From assembly GCA_945901795.1 (NCBI GenBank), contig CAMDLP010000005.1:29575-93574 (forward strand): DNA of 64,000 nt, given 5' to 3'. Of this stretch, positions 44,751-54,596 are shown one piece after another. Each line of letters starts with the position of its first letter. Position 1 is the stretch's first letter. The DNA is from Akkermansia muciniphila. GTDB taxonomy: Bacteria; Verrucomicrobiota; Verrucomicrobiia; Verrucomicrobiales; Akkermansiaceae. The notes beneath the pieces were generated by a model. It saw only the letters and a program-made list of their open reading frames with translations. It had not been told where the DNA came from and made no database searches. A program made the position numbers and the translations under genes.

Positions 44751-45794
44751 TCAGAGCCGGACCTTCGCGCCGTCGTTCGCCGCGCTTTGATAGATCGCCT
44801 CGATCAGCGCCACGGCTTTCCTCGCCTCGGCCGCCGAGGTGCTAGGCTCGCGGCCCTCGCGGATGGCGGCGACCACCTCCTCGAAATTCCGCTGGTGCTG
44901 GATGGACTGGATCGCCTTCGGGTCGTTCGCGCCGAGCGCCGCTTGGTAGCCGCGCATCAGACTGCCGCGGATCTCGGCGTCGTGGGGCAGTTCGTTTTTG
45001 AAATCCCAGACTTCGAAGGTTTCGTCCGCGAGAAACACCGATCCCTCCGTGCCGCAGATCTGCACGCGCGCCGGGTGGCCGTCCTTCGACCAGCTGCACG
45101 TCGAGCCCTCGATGACGCCGCGCGCGCCGCTCTCGAACTCGAGGATCGCCACGGCCACGTCCTCGACTTCGATGCGCTCGTGCGCCAGGCAGGCGGTGGT
45201 GGCCTGCACCGAACTCACCGGCCCGGCGAGATGAAGCAGCGCGTCGATGGCGTGGATCGCCTGGTTCATCAGCGCGCCGCCGCCGTCGAGCGCCCATGTC
45301 CCGCGCCACGCTGCGGAATCGTAGTAAGCCTGGTCGCGGAACCATTTCACATAACAGGAGGCGGAGACGATTTTGCCCAAGCGGCCGCCGTCGCACGCCG
45401 CTTTGAAGGCGGTCATCGCCGGGTTGAAGCGGCGGTTGAGGATGGCTGCCAGAGTCTTACCACTGGCGGCTGCGGCGGCCGCGAGCTGGTCGATGCGCGC
45501 GCCGGTGATTTCCAACGGCTTCTCGCAAACGACGTGCTTGCCCGCCCGGAGAGCCGCCAGCGCGGGATCGAAATGCGCGCCGGACGGCGTGCCGATGGTG
45601 ACGATTTCCAACTCGGGATCGGCGAGGAAACCGGCGAGCGAGGTGAAGGCTTTCACCCCGTGTTCCGCGGCCAGCGCCTCGGCGCTTTCCGCGCGGTGGT
45701 TGTGAACCGAGTGCAGCGTCCCGCCGCTCATCGCGCGGATCGCCTGCGCGTGGAGGCGGCCGATCGAGCCGGTGCCGATGATGCCGAATTTCAT
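44751..45794 (-). CDS. Gfo/Idh/MocA-family oxidoreductase (cytoplasmic)
   Basis: The 347-aa NAD(P)-dependent dehydrogenase has the Rossmann start MKFGIIGTGSIGRLHAQAIRAM, the EKPLEI motif with the cofactor-site Lys (HVVCEKPLEITGARID), and GGGALMNQAIHAIDALLHL, the substrate His-containing helix. Without a signal peptide it is cytoplasmic, unlike the four related genes further on. It likely oxidises a sugar or cyclitol. Confidence 0.92.
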   Translation of the reverse strand: MKFGIIGTGSIGRLHAQAIRAMSGGTLHSVHNHRAESAEALAAEHGVKAFTSLAGFLADPELEIVTIGTPSGAHFDPALAALRAGKHVVCEKPLEITGARIDQLAAAAAASGKTLAAILNRRFNPAMTAFKAACDGGRLGKIVSASCYVKWFRDQAYYDSAAWRGTWALDGGGALMNQAIHAIDALLHLAGPVSSVQATTACLAHERIEVEDVAVAILEFESGARGVIEGSTCSWSKDGHPARVQICGTEGSVFLADETFEVWDFKNELPHDAEIRGSLMRGYQAALGANDPKAIQSIQHQRNFEEVVAAIREGREPSTSAAEARKAVALIEAIYQSAANDGAKVRL

Positions 45795-46100
45795 GGCGCG
45801 ATCCTTGCTGGATCACGGCCCGAGGCCAGCCCAATGTCAGACATCCTGATCCGGGCGGAAAATGATTTGGTGCATTCAGCACGTGAAACACGCAGCCGAT
45901 GTGACAACGCGCCACAATGAATGTCGCGGCCGCGACATTCATTGTGGATGGCTTGTGCGTGTATGTGCCAAATCATTTTCCGATTGGATCATCAAAATCT
46001 CCGAGAGTCGCGAGAGCCGGATGAGGATGCCTGAACGTGGGGCTGAAATCCTGCGGGATGGCGCTTGAAATTTCCGGGGCCGCCCGTCAAAGCAAGCGGC
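45795..46100. other. Intergenic region of 306 bases with a long inverted repeat
   Basis: No gene is seen here. The region separates two divergent genes and holds a 36-bp perfect palindrome within a longer imperfect inverted repeat, listed separately. Short ORFs on both strands share the HNECRGRDIHCG translation only because of the repeat. Confidence 0.75.
45856..45982. repeat. Inverted repeat of 127 bases containing a perfect 36-bp palindrome
   Basis: ccacaatgaatgtcgcgg (45912-45929) is followed immediately by its exact reverse complement to 45947. Outer arms cggaaaatgatttgg (45856-45870) and ccaaatcattttccg (45968-45982) are perfectly complementary over 15 bases, with looser similarity between. 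This is compatible with a MITE-like remnant, a cruciform or a dyad operator shared by the divergent genes. Confidence 0.85.
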
Positions 46101-46985
46101 GTGAACAAAGCTTTCATCCTCGGCGCCGGGCTCGGCAATCGTCTGCGGCCGCTCACCGGACGCCTGCCCAAGCCGCTGGTGCCGCTGTTTCACCACCCGC
46201 TCGCCGAGTGGGCGATGGCGGCCTGCGCGCGGGTCGGCATCGGGCAATTCGCGATCAACACGCATCATCTTCCCGAAGCGTGGGCAGATTTCGGCGCGGG
46301 AAATGCGGTGACGCTGTTTCATGAACCCGTTCTGCTGGAAACCGGCGGTGGACTGAAAAACATCGCCGCGTGGATGGGAAATGACCCGCTGCTGGTCCAC
46401 AACGGCGACATTTTTTCGACGCTGCCGCTGGAAAAACTCATCGCCGCGCACGAAGCGTCCGGCCTGCCGGTGACGCTGGCGCTGCGCTCGGAGGGCGTCG
46501 CCAAACACATCGCGCTCGATTCCTCCGGCACCCGCGTCACCGACATCCGCAAGTTGCTCGGCAGGGCGGAAGGAACCCACCTCTTCACCGGAATTTACTG
46601 CGTGAGCCCCGCGTTCCTGGACCTGATCCCGGCGGCTGAGAAAATCTCGGTGATCCCGGCATTTCTCGAACTCGCCAAATCCGGCCAGATTGGCGCCATC
46701 GTCCTCGACGAAGGCGTCTGGCTCGACCTCGGCGACCGCGAATCCTACCTGCAGGCGCACCGCGAGCTGGATCTGGCCCCGGCGGTCCACCCGCAAGCGG
46801 TGGTGGCTGGCGCGGTCATCGAGCGGTCCGTCGTCGGCCCCGGTGCGGTGGTGGAATCGGGAGCGGTGGTCCGCGACTCGGTCATCTGGCCCGGCGGGCG
46901 GGTTTCTGCGAACGCGGTTTTGGACCGTTGCATCGTCTTTTCCGCCACCCCGGCCGGAGAAATCCATCAGGACGCCGATCTCTGA
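46101..46985 (+). CDS. Sugar-phosphate nucleotidyltransferase (MurU / GMP-pyrophosphorylase-like)
   Basis: The protein (294 aa from the GTG at 46101) starts VNKAFILGAGLGNRLRPLTGRLPKPLVPL, the nucleotide-binding and catalytic signature of NDP-sugar pyrophosphorylases. LVHNGDIFS provides the metal-binding Asp, and ETGGGLKN the sugar site. A C-terminal left-handed beta-helix (AVVAGAVIERSVVGPGAVVESGAVVRDSVIWPG) follows. It could activate mannose-1-phosphate, glucose-1-phosphate or MurNAc-1-phosphate. The track start at 46065 is a TTG with no advantage. Confidence 0.85.
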   Translation: MNKAFILGAGLGNRLRPLTGRLPKPLVPLFHHPLAEWAMAACARVGIGQFAINTHHLPEAWADFGAGNAVTLFHEPVLLETGGGLKNIAAWMGNDPLLVHNGDIFSTLPLEKLIAAHEASGLPVTLALRSEGVAKHIALDSSGTRVTDIRKLLGRAEGTHLFTGIYCVSPAFLDLIPAAEKISVIPAFLELAKSGQIGAIVLDEGVWLDLGDRESYLQAHRELDLAPAVHPQAVVAGAVIERSVVGPGAVVESGAVVRDSVIWPGGRVSANAVLDRCIVFSATPAGEIHQDADL

Positions 46986-47122
46986 AAGAGGCTTGCGGGA
47001 AATCAGGTGATTCCACGGTATTTTTCCTGAATCCCGGGGGAAATTAAAAAATTTGATATTTCCCCACTCTCGTCCTTGCCATCCACCTCCGAAACCGATA
47101 ATTCCCGCGGACCCCAAATCCC

Positions 47123-48775
47123 ATGACACACATCGAACCATCGACAATACCAAACGCCAAGCGGCTCTTAGCAGCCGGTTTCACCGCCATTCTCGCCGCC
47201 GGCGTCGGATTCGGCATTCGCGGAGGGCTTTTCTCCACCTGGGCCGCCGAGTTTAATTTCACCGGTGCCCAACTCGGCGCGATCGGTGGAGCGGGCTTCA
47301 CCAGTTTCTGCTTCGGCATCATGATCGGCGGGGTGTTTGTCGATAAGATCGGCTACGGCAAGCTGGTCGTCGCCGCCTTCGCGCTGCACGTGCTTTCCGC
47401 ATTCATCACCTTCGGCGCGACCGCCGGGATGGACAACGCGACCGCCTACCAGTTCCTGTTCTGGGGCATGTTCGCCTTCGGTGCCGCCAACGGCACGCTC
47501 GAAGCCGTCGCCAACCCGCTGGTGGCCACCGTCTTTCCGCAAGCCAGGAACCATTATCTCAACATCCTCCACGCCAGCTGGCCGCTCGGCATGGTCGTCG
47601 GCGGTGTCGTCGGCTGGGTGCTTGGCGACACGATGCACGTCGGCTGGAAAGGCCAGCTCGCTTGCTACCTGCTGCCCACGCTCGCTTACGGCGTGATGTT
47701 TTTCGGTCAGAAATTCCCGAAATCGGCCGCCTCCGTCAAGGGCCTGCGGATGGGTGAAATGTTCAAGGACGTCGGCCTGCTCAGCGGCGGTGTCGTCTGC
47801 TTCATGCTTTATCTCTTTTTCAAAGGCACGCTCACTCCGCTTCTCGACGGAAACGTCCAGCTCGCCACCCTTCTCTCCGCCGGCGTCGCCCTCGGACTGC
47901 TCGCTTGGATTGGTGCCATTACCAAGTTCTCCATCGGCCATTGGCTGCTGTTCGTCCTTTTCATCATCCACGCCATGGTCGGCGCGGTCGAACTCGGCAC
48001 CGACGGCTGGATCCAGAACATCACCGGCGCCATCCTGACCCCGACTCAAGGCAAGATCCTCTTCGTCTTCACCTCGTTGTTGATGTTCCTGTTGCGCTTC
48101 TGCGCCCACTTTATCGAGACCCGCATCGGCCTGAAGCCGACCGGGCTGCTCTTCGTTTGCTCGCTTCTCGCCTGCCTCGGTCTGAATCTCGTCAGCGCCG
48201 TGTCCACCTTCGGCCCGGCGCTCGGTGCGTTGCTCGTTTACGCCCTCGGCAAGACCTTCTTCTGGCCCACCATGTTGGCCGTCACCGGCGACCGCTTCCC
48301 GCGCACCGGAGCCATCGCGATGAGCCTCATGGGCGGCGTCGGAATGATGTCCGCCGGCCTGATCGGCGGTCCCGGACTGGGCTATGCCAAGGACCGCTTC
48401 GCTGCCGAGGCGCTGGAGAAGGCGGATTCCGCCATTTACCAAGAGTGGAAGGGCGAGGGCGCGAAGAGCAAGTTCCTGTCCTTTGAGGAAGTCACCGCCA
48501 TCGACCCCGCCCGTCTTGAGGCCGCCAAAGCGGTGGCGGGTGCCAAGAAGGCCGAAGCCTCCGGCCAAACCGTCACCGCCGAGCAGAAAACGCTCGCGGC
48601 GACTCTCACGCCCGCCCAGCAAATCGCCGTGGACGCCGACATCACCGGCAACCGCAACACCCTCAAGGTGGACTCGTTCATCCCTGCAACGATGGCGATT
48701 TGCTTCCTCCTGCTGAGCCTCTATTTCAAGTCGATCGGCGGTTATCGCCCGCTCACGATCGACGAAAAACATTGA
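47123..48775 (+). CDS. Major facilitator superfamily transporter (sugar-type)
   Basis: The 550-aa inner-membrane carrier has about 12 transmembrane segments, beginning [24 protein letters not shown] with the loop 2-3 motif [12 protein letters not shown]. Before the last helix it has an unusual hydrophilic insertion of about 110 residues ([14 protein letters not shown]... [11 protein letters not shown]). The overall look matches FucP/NarK-like carriers frequent next to Gfo/Idh genes. The substrate is unknown. A strong terminator follows. Confidence 0.85.
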   Translation: MTHIEPSTIPNAKRLLAAGFTAILAAGVGFGIRGGLFSTWAAEFNFTGAQLGAIGGAGFTSFCFGIMIGGVFVDKIGYGKLVVAAFALHVLSAFITFGATAGMDNATAYQFLFWGMFAFGAANGTLEAVANPLVATVFPQARNHYLNILHASWPLGMVVGGVVGWVLGDTMHVGWKGQLACYLLPTLAYGVMFFGQKFPKSAASVKGLRMGEMFKDVGLLSGGVVCFMLYLFFKGTLTPLLDGNVQLATLLSAGVALGLLAWIGAITKFSIGHWLLFVLFIIHAMVGAVELGTDGWIQNITGAILTPTQGKILFVFTSLLMFLLRFCAHFIETRIGLKPTGLLFVCSLLACLGLNLVSAVSTFGPALGALLVYALGKTFFWPTMLAVTGDRFPRTGAIAMSLMGGVGMMSAGLIGGPGLGYAKDRFAAEALEKADSAIYQEWKGEGAKSKFLSFEEVTAIDPARLEAAKAVAGAKKAEASGQTVTAEQKTLAATLTPAQQIAVDADITGNRNTLKVDSFIPATMAICFLLLSLYFKSIGGYRPLTIDEKH

Positions 48776-48800
48776 TCCGGGAAATCCCTTGGTTTTTCAA

Positions 48801-48835
48801 ACGCGGCATGGCTTCACGGCGATGCCGCGTTTTTT
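48801..48835 (+). terminator. Rho-independent terminator after the MFS gene
   Basis: acgcggcat and atgccgcgt form a perfect 9-bp stem around a 12-base loop and are followed by TTTTTT. Confidence 0.93.
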
Positions 48836-48876
48836 CCGCTTGCGACATGGCCATTCGGAGGGTCCATTGGGGGCCA

Positions 48877-49536
48877 ATGACCGCAGGTGGCAAGATATGG
48901 AAAAAATTGGGTGCTGTCCTCGCGGGGGTGTTCCTCACCTGTCTTTGCGTGTCCGCCCAGCCGGTGAAAATCAACCTGGCGGACGGCTTCGACTTCCCCG
49001 TCGGCAAGCCCAACGCGGAGGGCTATTACAAGGCCCGGGGCCTGCGGTTGCGCGCTCCCCAGCATTTTGGCGAGGATTGGAACGGCCGCGCCGGCGGTGA
49101 CAAGGATCTCGGGGACCCGGTTTACGCGGTCGCCGACGGCATCGTCACCCTCGCCCAGAACGTCCGCACCGGCTGGGGCAACGTGGTGCTCACCCGCCAC
49201 GCCTACCGCGATCCGGCCACCGGCCAGGTGAAATACTGCGACACCCTCAGCGGCCACCTCAACCAGCTCATGGTCAAGGACGGGCAGTTGATCAAACGCG
49301 GCCAGCAAATCGGCACCATCGGCACCAATTTCGGAATGTATCCGGCGCACCTCCATTTCGAGATCCGCCACAACATCAGCATCGGCATGGCCCGCAGCAA
49401 TGTGCCCTCCGACATGGTCAATTGGGCGGATCCCACGGCATTTATCAATAAATTCCGCAAGCTGAACCGCGAGTGGCGTCCGGTCGTCATCCCGACCGGA
49501 ACGTATCAACCGTATGCCGGTTTCAAAGGGATCTGA
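48877..49536 (+). CDS. Secreted M23-family (LytM) peptidase
   Basis: From the ATG at 48877 the protein has 219 aa with a signal peptide (KIWKKLGAVLAGVFLTCLCVSAQ). The zinc-site motifs of M23 endopeptidases are complete: HFGEDWNG (HxGxD), SGHLN and PAHLHFEIRHN. The enzyme should cut peptidoglycan cross-bridges or activate amidases. The track start at 48700 runs into the MFS gene and is wrong. Confidence 0.9.
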   Translation: MTAGGKIWKKLGAVLAGVFLTCLCVSAQPVKINLADGFDFPVGKPNAEGYYKARGLRLRAPQHFGEDWNGRAGGDKDLGDPVYAVADGIVTLAQNVRTGWGNVVLTRHAYRDPATGQVKYCDTLSGHLNQLMVKDGQLIKRGQQIGTIGTNFGMYPAHLHFEIRHNISIGMARSNVPSDMVNWADPTAFINKFRKLNREWRPVVIPTGTYQPYAGFKGI

Positions 49537-49869
49537 CATGCGCGCGCTTCAGGAACTCGTCGAGTCCGGTGTCGTGCTTGGAATTTCCGGGTCCGCCAGA
49601 CCATATTGGGACGCTAGGTTCGCGTGGCTGTGGTTCACAAAAACCGACTCGCCCAGCGGGTGATGATTCCCGATCACGCCAAGGATCTTGGACTGCGTGC
49701 AGCCTGCTGCCGCTTTGCGTGTGACAGCCCTGCTGTCCACGGCGGGTGAGTAACCCGGAAGCCCCCCCCCCGCTTCGTCACGCGGCCAGCGTCTCCGAGG
49801 CACGCCGCAGGGGGGGATTTCGTGATTCCCGAAATTTCCAGCGGTAAGACACGTAGTCTGCAAACCTCG
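49537..49869. other. Non-coding stretch of about 330 bases with a ten-C run
   Basis: No supported gene. A minus-strand frame reads KILGVIGNHHPLGESVFVNHSHANLASQYGLADPEIP but has no recognisable start or family. A homopolymer of ten C residues sits near 49762-49771 and a second G run near 49809-49815. It may be gene debris. Confidence 0.5.
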
Positions 49870-50514
49870 ATGAAACTCCTGCACAAAATCCTTCCCGCCC
49901 TCTGCCTCGTCGTCACCTCCACCAGCGCGATCGCGGCCGCTCCGGTTTATCCAACGATCGATGAATCCATCGCCAAGGGCGACTTGGCCGACGTGCGTCT
50001 CCACATCGCCGCGAATCCGAAAAGCCTGAACCAGGGCGGTCGTGAGAACTCCCGCCCGCCGCTCGAGCAAGCGGTGATCCGCAACAAGGCGGAAATCGCC
50101 CTCTACCTGTTGGAAGCCGGAGCCGATCCGAATACGGTGAACGCCTCCCAGCGCACGCCGCTGCATCTTGCCGTGGACAGGAATAACCCGGTCGTCGCCG
50201 CGGCGCTGCTGAAAGCCGGTGCGAAACCTAACCAACGCGACAAGGACGGCTGGACTCCGCTCCACCACGCCGCCGCCAAGAACCAGCTCGAAACCGCCAA
50301 GGCCATCCTCGCCGGCGGGGCGGACCCGATGACGCTCAGCGAGCTCGGCGGTACGCCCTTGCACGAAGCCGCCGCCAGCGGTGGTGCGGAAATCATCCGG
50401 CTGTTGCTCGCCCACAAGGTGAATCCCGCGGTGGTCTCCAAGCAGGGCGTCACCGCGCTCGACATCGCCAAGCAATACAAGAACCAGCCCGCTATCGACG
50501 AGCTGTCGAAGTGA
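49870..50514 (+). CDS. Exported ankyrin-repeat protein
   Basis: From the ATG at 49870 the protein has 214 aa: a signal peptide (LLHKILPALCLVVTSTSAIAAA), then five or so ankyrin repeats (RTPLHLAVDRNNPVVAAALLKAGAKPN, GWTPLHHAAAKNQLETAKAILAGGAD, GGTPLHEAAASGGAEIIRLLLAHKVNP). A periplasmic protein-binding role is likely. It is unrelated in sequence detail to the ankyrin remnant at 31 kb. A bidirectional terminator follows. Confidence 0.9.
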   Translation: MKLLHKILPALCLVVTSTSAIAAAPVYPTIDESIAKGDLADVRLHIAANPKSLNQGGRENSRPPLEQAVIRNKAEIALYLLEAGADPNTVNASQRTPLHLAVDRNNPVVAAALLKAGAKPNQRDKDGWTPLHHAAAKNQLETAKAILAGGADPMTLSELGGTPLHEAAASGGAEIIRLLLAHKVNPAVVSKQGVTALDIAKQYKNQPAIDELSK

Positions 50515-50544
50515 GGACGCTTTCCCACACGATGTCCGGATGCG

Positions 50545-50580
50545 GAAAAGCCCGCCGGCCTGGTGGCTGACGGGCTTTTC
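50545..50580. terminator. Bidirectional terminator
   Basis: gaaaagcccg and cgggcttttc are perfect 10-bp inverted arms around a 16-base loop, with A/T runs on both sides, between the convergent ankyrin and lipoprotein genes. Confidence 0.9.
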
Positions 50581-50601
50581 TTCAATTCTATCCCTGACGA
50601 A

Positions 50602-51326
50602 TCAGAGGGCCTTGCCGAAGACTTCCACTTCGATGTGGTGGTTCATCTCGTTGGAAGTGTTGCCGTTGCTGTAAAGGCGCACGTAGCGGCCCTTCGCGCC
50701 CTTGGCGTCGGCGAGAAGGCCGAAGCGGGATTCCACGTAGGGGCTGTCCGCGCCCTTGCCGAGCTTGGAGGAGTCGTCGTAGTCGTTGTTATAAATGGTG
50801 GTGACGCCGGTCTTGAATTCCGCGTCGTCGGAAACCTGGATGATCACGTCGTTGTAGGCACGCTTCTGCGAGTGGAAATGCCACAGCCAGATGGCCGAGA
50901 GGGCGGCACTTTTTTCGAGGTCGATCTGGACCCACTGGGTGCCGTCGAGAAGCTCGACGAAGTAACCTTCGCCCGCTTCCTTGTCGCCGTCGGTGACGAG
51001 CGTGAGGTCGCCGATGATCGGGTTGGCGTCGCTGCTAGTGACTTTTTTGCCCTTGGAAAGGAGGGTGGTGCCTTCGGGAACCAGGAACTCGGGGGCTTTG
51101 TTAGGAGCTTGGACGAGGTTGGGGACGTTCATCGGCTTGGGTGTGCCTTCGATGAGTTCCGGCGGGAACTCGGTGGTGAGCGGCACGCCGCCGACGGTGC
51201 CACCGGAGGCGGCTGGGCTTGCGGCGGCGGTGTCCGATGCGCCCGGAGCGGATTCGGATTTCTTGCCGCAGCTGGTGAAGGCGAGGGCGGAGACGGTGAG
51301 GAGGGCGGGAACGATTAGTTTGTGTT

Positions 51327-51330
<4 letters not shown>
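50602..51330 (-). CDS. Lipoprotein with a discoidin-like C-terminal domain
   Basis: From the ATG at 51330 the protein has 242 aa with a lipoprotein signal (ALLTVSALAFTSCGKK). After an Ala/Ser-rich linker it has a beta-sandwich with VQIDLEKSAALSAIWLWHFHSQKRAYNDVIIQVSDDAEFKTG and KGRYVRLYSNGNTSNEMNHHIEVEVFG, the style of F5/8C carbohydrate-binding domains. It overlaps the upstream Gfo/Idh gene by 4 bases, suggesting a joint role on cell-surface or periplasmic sugars. The track ORF to 51807 is a read-through. Confidence 0.8.
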
Positions 51331-52676
<1,346 letters not shown>

Positions 52677-52681
52677 GGGTG

Positions 52682-53251
52682 TTACCATTTCTTGAGGATG
52701 GCGAGGCGGTTGTGCTGCGCAAGGGCGAGTGCGGCGACGACCAGGATCATGTGGATGCCGAGCCACGAGACGCCGTCGTCCTGTTTGATCAGGATGAGGC
52801 CCCAGGTGAGGCTGATGTAGATCAGTCCTAGCAGAAACAGCGAGCTGCGGTAGGCGAGACCGAGGAGGATGGTGAGGCCGAGGATGATCAGCGCGGGGCC
52901 GAGGATCTTGTCGTAAAGCGGCAGGGCGAATTTCATCATCAGCGGCTCGGCTTCGAATTTCTTCATGAGGGCGGCGGGCACGCCGTGGTAGTTCTCCAGC
53001 GCGTAGTGTTTCAGCGCGCCTGCAGCGGTGAGGCCCTCCTCGTTGGGCACGCCGCCCACAGGGACCACCTGTTCAGAGGCCTTGGAACCGGCGTATTTTT
53101 CGAGGCCGGTCTGGATCGCGCGCACGCCCAGCCAGAGGCGGAGGAGCAGCGAGCCGTAAACGAGGGCCAGCGTGTTAGGTGAGCAGCAGGATTCCCCGGA
53201 TGATCCGGCGGATGATTCCTTGGCGGTTTCGGAGCAGCATTCTTTGGACAT
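52682..53251 (-). CDS. DoxX-like membrane protein with Cys-rich N-terminus
   Basis: From the ATG at 53251 the protein has 189 aa with about four transmembrane segments (LVYGSLLLRLWLGVRAIQTGLEKYAG, ILGPALIILGLTILLGLAY, SLFLLGLIYISLTWGLIL, GIHMILVVAALALAQ), matching DoxX/DoxD-like proteins. The N-terminal tail holds two cysteine pairs (ECCSETAKESSAGSSGESCCSPN), an uncommon extension that might bind metal. It lies between two Tat-type Gfo/Idh genes. The track ORF to 53914 is a read-through. Confidence 0.75.
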   Translation of the reverse strand: MSKECCSETAKESSAGSSGESCCSPNTLALVYGSLLLRLWLGVRAIQTGLEKYAGSKASEQVVPVGGVPNEEGLTAAGALKHYALENYHGVPAALMKKFEAEPLMMKFALPLYDKILGPALIILGLTILLGLAYRSSLFLLGLIYISLTWGLILIKQDDGVSWLGIHMILVVAALALAQHNRLAILKKW

Positions 53252-53307
53252 GGTGGTTTCTGATGTTGTTGGGAAGAGATTTTCCGGGATCGGAGCGGGA
53301 ATCAAAC

Positions 53308-54579
53308 TCAAAGGCGGGCTCCGAGGCGAGGGTGCTTGGCTTGGTCGGGGTTGCCGAGGACTTTTTCGGTTTTCGGGTCCCAGTTGAGCGCTTGTTTCGA
53401 GTCCATGGCGACGATGGCCAGTTGGCCGAACGAGGCGGCGCGGTGGGCGGCTTCCGCGGGGGCGACGGTGAGCTTGCGCGAGCGGACGCAGTCGATGAAG
53501 TTCTGATAGTGGCTGGGCGGCTTGGTGTCGAAGTCGGCCGGGAGGTTGCGGAGTATTTCGCGGTCCGAGGCTTCGAGTTGGCCGCGATCGACGTGGATCC
53601 AGCCTTTTTCGCCGGTGAACTTGGTGCCGCCGAAGTCGCTGCGGACTTCGAGGACGCGGCCGTCGGCGAAGGTGCCTTGATAGGAATACTTGACGTAAGC
53701 GTTGAAGAACTCGTGGGTTCCGGCCTCGCCGGTGCCTTCCATTTTCACCGGGCCGGTGCCGTCGAGGCCGAGGGTCCAGAGCGCGATGTCCACGTGGTGG
53801 CCGACCCAGTCGAGCAGCTGGCCGCCGCCGAAGCTGTTGTGCCAGCGCCAGTTCCACGGGTGGATCATCGGGTGATAGGGGAAATCGCCGACGGGGGCGC
53901 TGTAGGTTTTCCAATCGAGATTTTCAGGCGGCTTGCCGATCATTTCCGCGACCTTGTCCACAGGCACGTGCTGTTTGATGCTCATGCCGGAGGGCGTGCC
54001 GCATTCGAAGCGGGTGATCTTGCCGAGGGTGTTGTTGTCAATGAGGGCTTTGAAGCGGCGGAACTCACCGCCGGAGCGCTGCCAGCATCCGGTCTGCCAG
54101 ACGCGGTTGTTTTTCGCGAGCGCGTCCACCAGCATGCGGCCCTCCGCGAGGCCCCAGGTGAAGGGCTTTTCGCCGTAAACATCCTTGCCGGCGTTGGCGC
54201 AGTCGATGCCGATCCGGGCGTGCCAGTGGTCCGGAGTGGCGAGGCTGACCACATCGAGGCCGGGGTGTTGGATCAGGTCGGCGTGGTGCGCGTAGATCTT
54301 GCAGTCGGAGTTTTTATAGAACGCGTCCACCTTGGCCTTGGCTTTGGCGGCTTGGGTGGAATCCACATCACAGACGGCGACGACCCGGACGCCCTTGATG
54401 TTGAGGAAATTGTTCATGTTCCCCATTCCCTGTCCGCCGACTCCGACGCAGCCCATCAGGATCTCGTCGTTAGGCGAGCCCTCTTGGGCGCGAAGGTAGG
54501 CCATGGGCGCGAGGCCGAGGGCCGCGGCGGTGGTGGCGAGGAATCTACGGCGCGGGATGGGATTGAAATCGGTATTCAT
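53308..54579 (-). CDS. Tat-exported Gfo/Idh/MocA-family oxidoreductase (2)
   Basis: From the ATG at 54579 (423 aa) it starts with a Tat signal, NPIPRRRFLATTAAALGLAPMAYLRAQ, and continues with GCVGVGGQGMGNMNNFLNIKGVRVVAVCDVD, the cofactor-binding fold, DVYGEKPFTWGLAEGRMLVDAL, and SFGGGQLLDWVGHHVDIALWTLG with catalytic-region His residues. It is probably a periplasmic sugar dehydrogenase. It follows the next gene by 17 bases, so they form one unit. Confidence 0.9.
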   Translation of the reverse strand: MNTDFNPIPRRRFLATTAAALGLAPMAYLRAQEGSPNDEILMGCVGVGGQGMGNMNNFLNIKGVRVVAVCDVDSTQAAKAKAKVDAFYKNSDCKIYAHHADLIQHPGLDVVSLATPDHWHARIGIDCANAGKDVYGEKPFTWGLAEGRMLVDALAKNNRVWQTGCWQRSGGEFRRFKALIDNNTLGKITRFECGTPSGMSIKQHVPVDKVAEMIGKPPENLDWKTYSAPVGDFPYHPMIHPWNWRWHNSFGGGQLLDWVGHHVDIALWTLGLDGTGPVKMEGTGEAGTHEFFNAYVKYSYQGTFADGRVLEVRSDFGGTKFTGEKGWIHVDRGQLEASDREILRNLPADFDTKPPSHYQNFIDCVRSRKLTVAPAEAAHRAASFGQLAIVAMDSKQALNWDPKTEKVLGNPDQAKHPRLGARL

Positions 54580-54596
54580 ATGTTTTGGTGGATGTA

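Noticed and set aside
47168-48772. Long antisense ORF of 534 residues opposite the MFS transporter gene
   Set aside because: Its translation is low-complexity (His/Glu/Gly/Arg-rich), with no fold or family, and it mirrors codon positions of the real gene. It is a GC-rich shadow frame.
49549-50475. Minus ORF of 308 residues opposite the ankyrin gene and the gap before it
   Set aside because: Most of it is a shadow of the ankyrin gene. The part in the gap (GVIGNHHPLGESVFVNHSHANL) is protein-like but matches no family I recognise.
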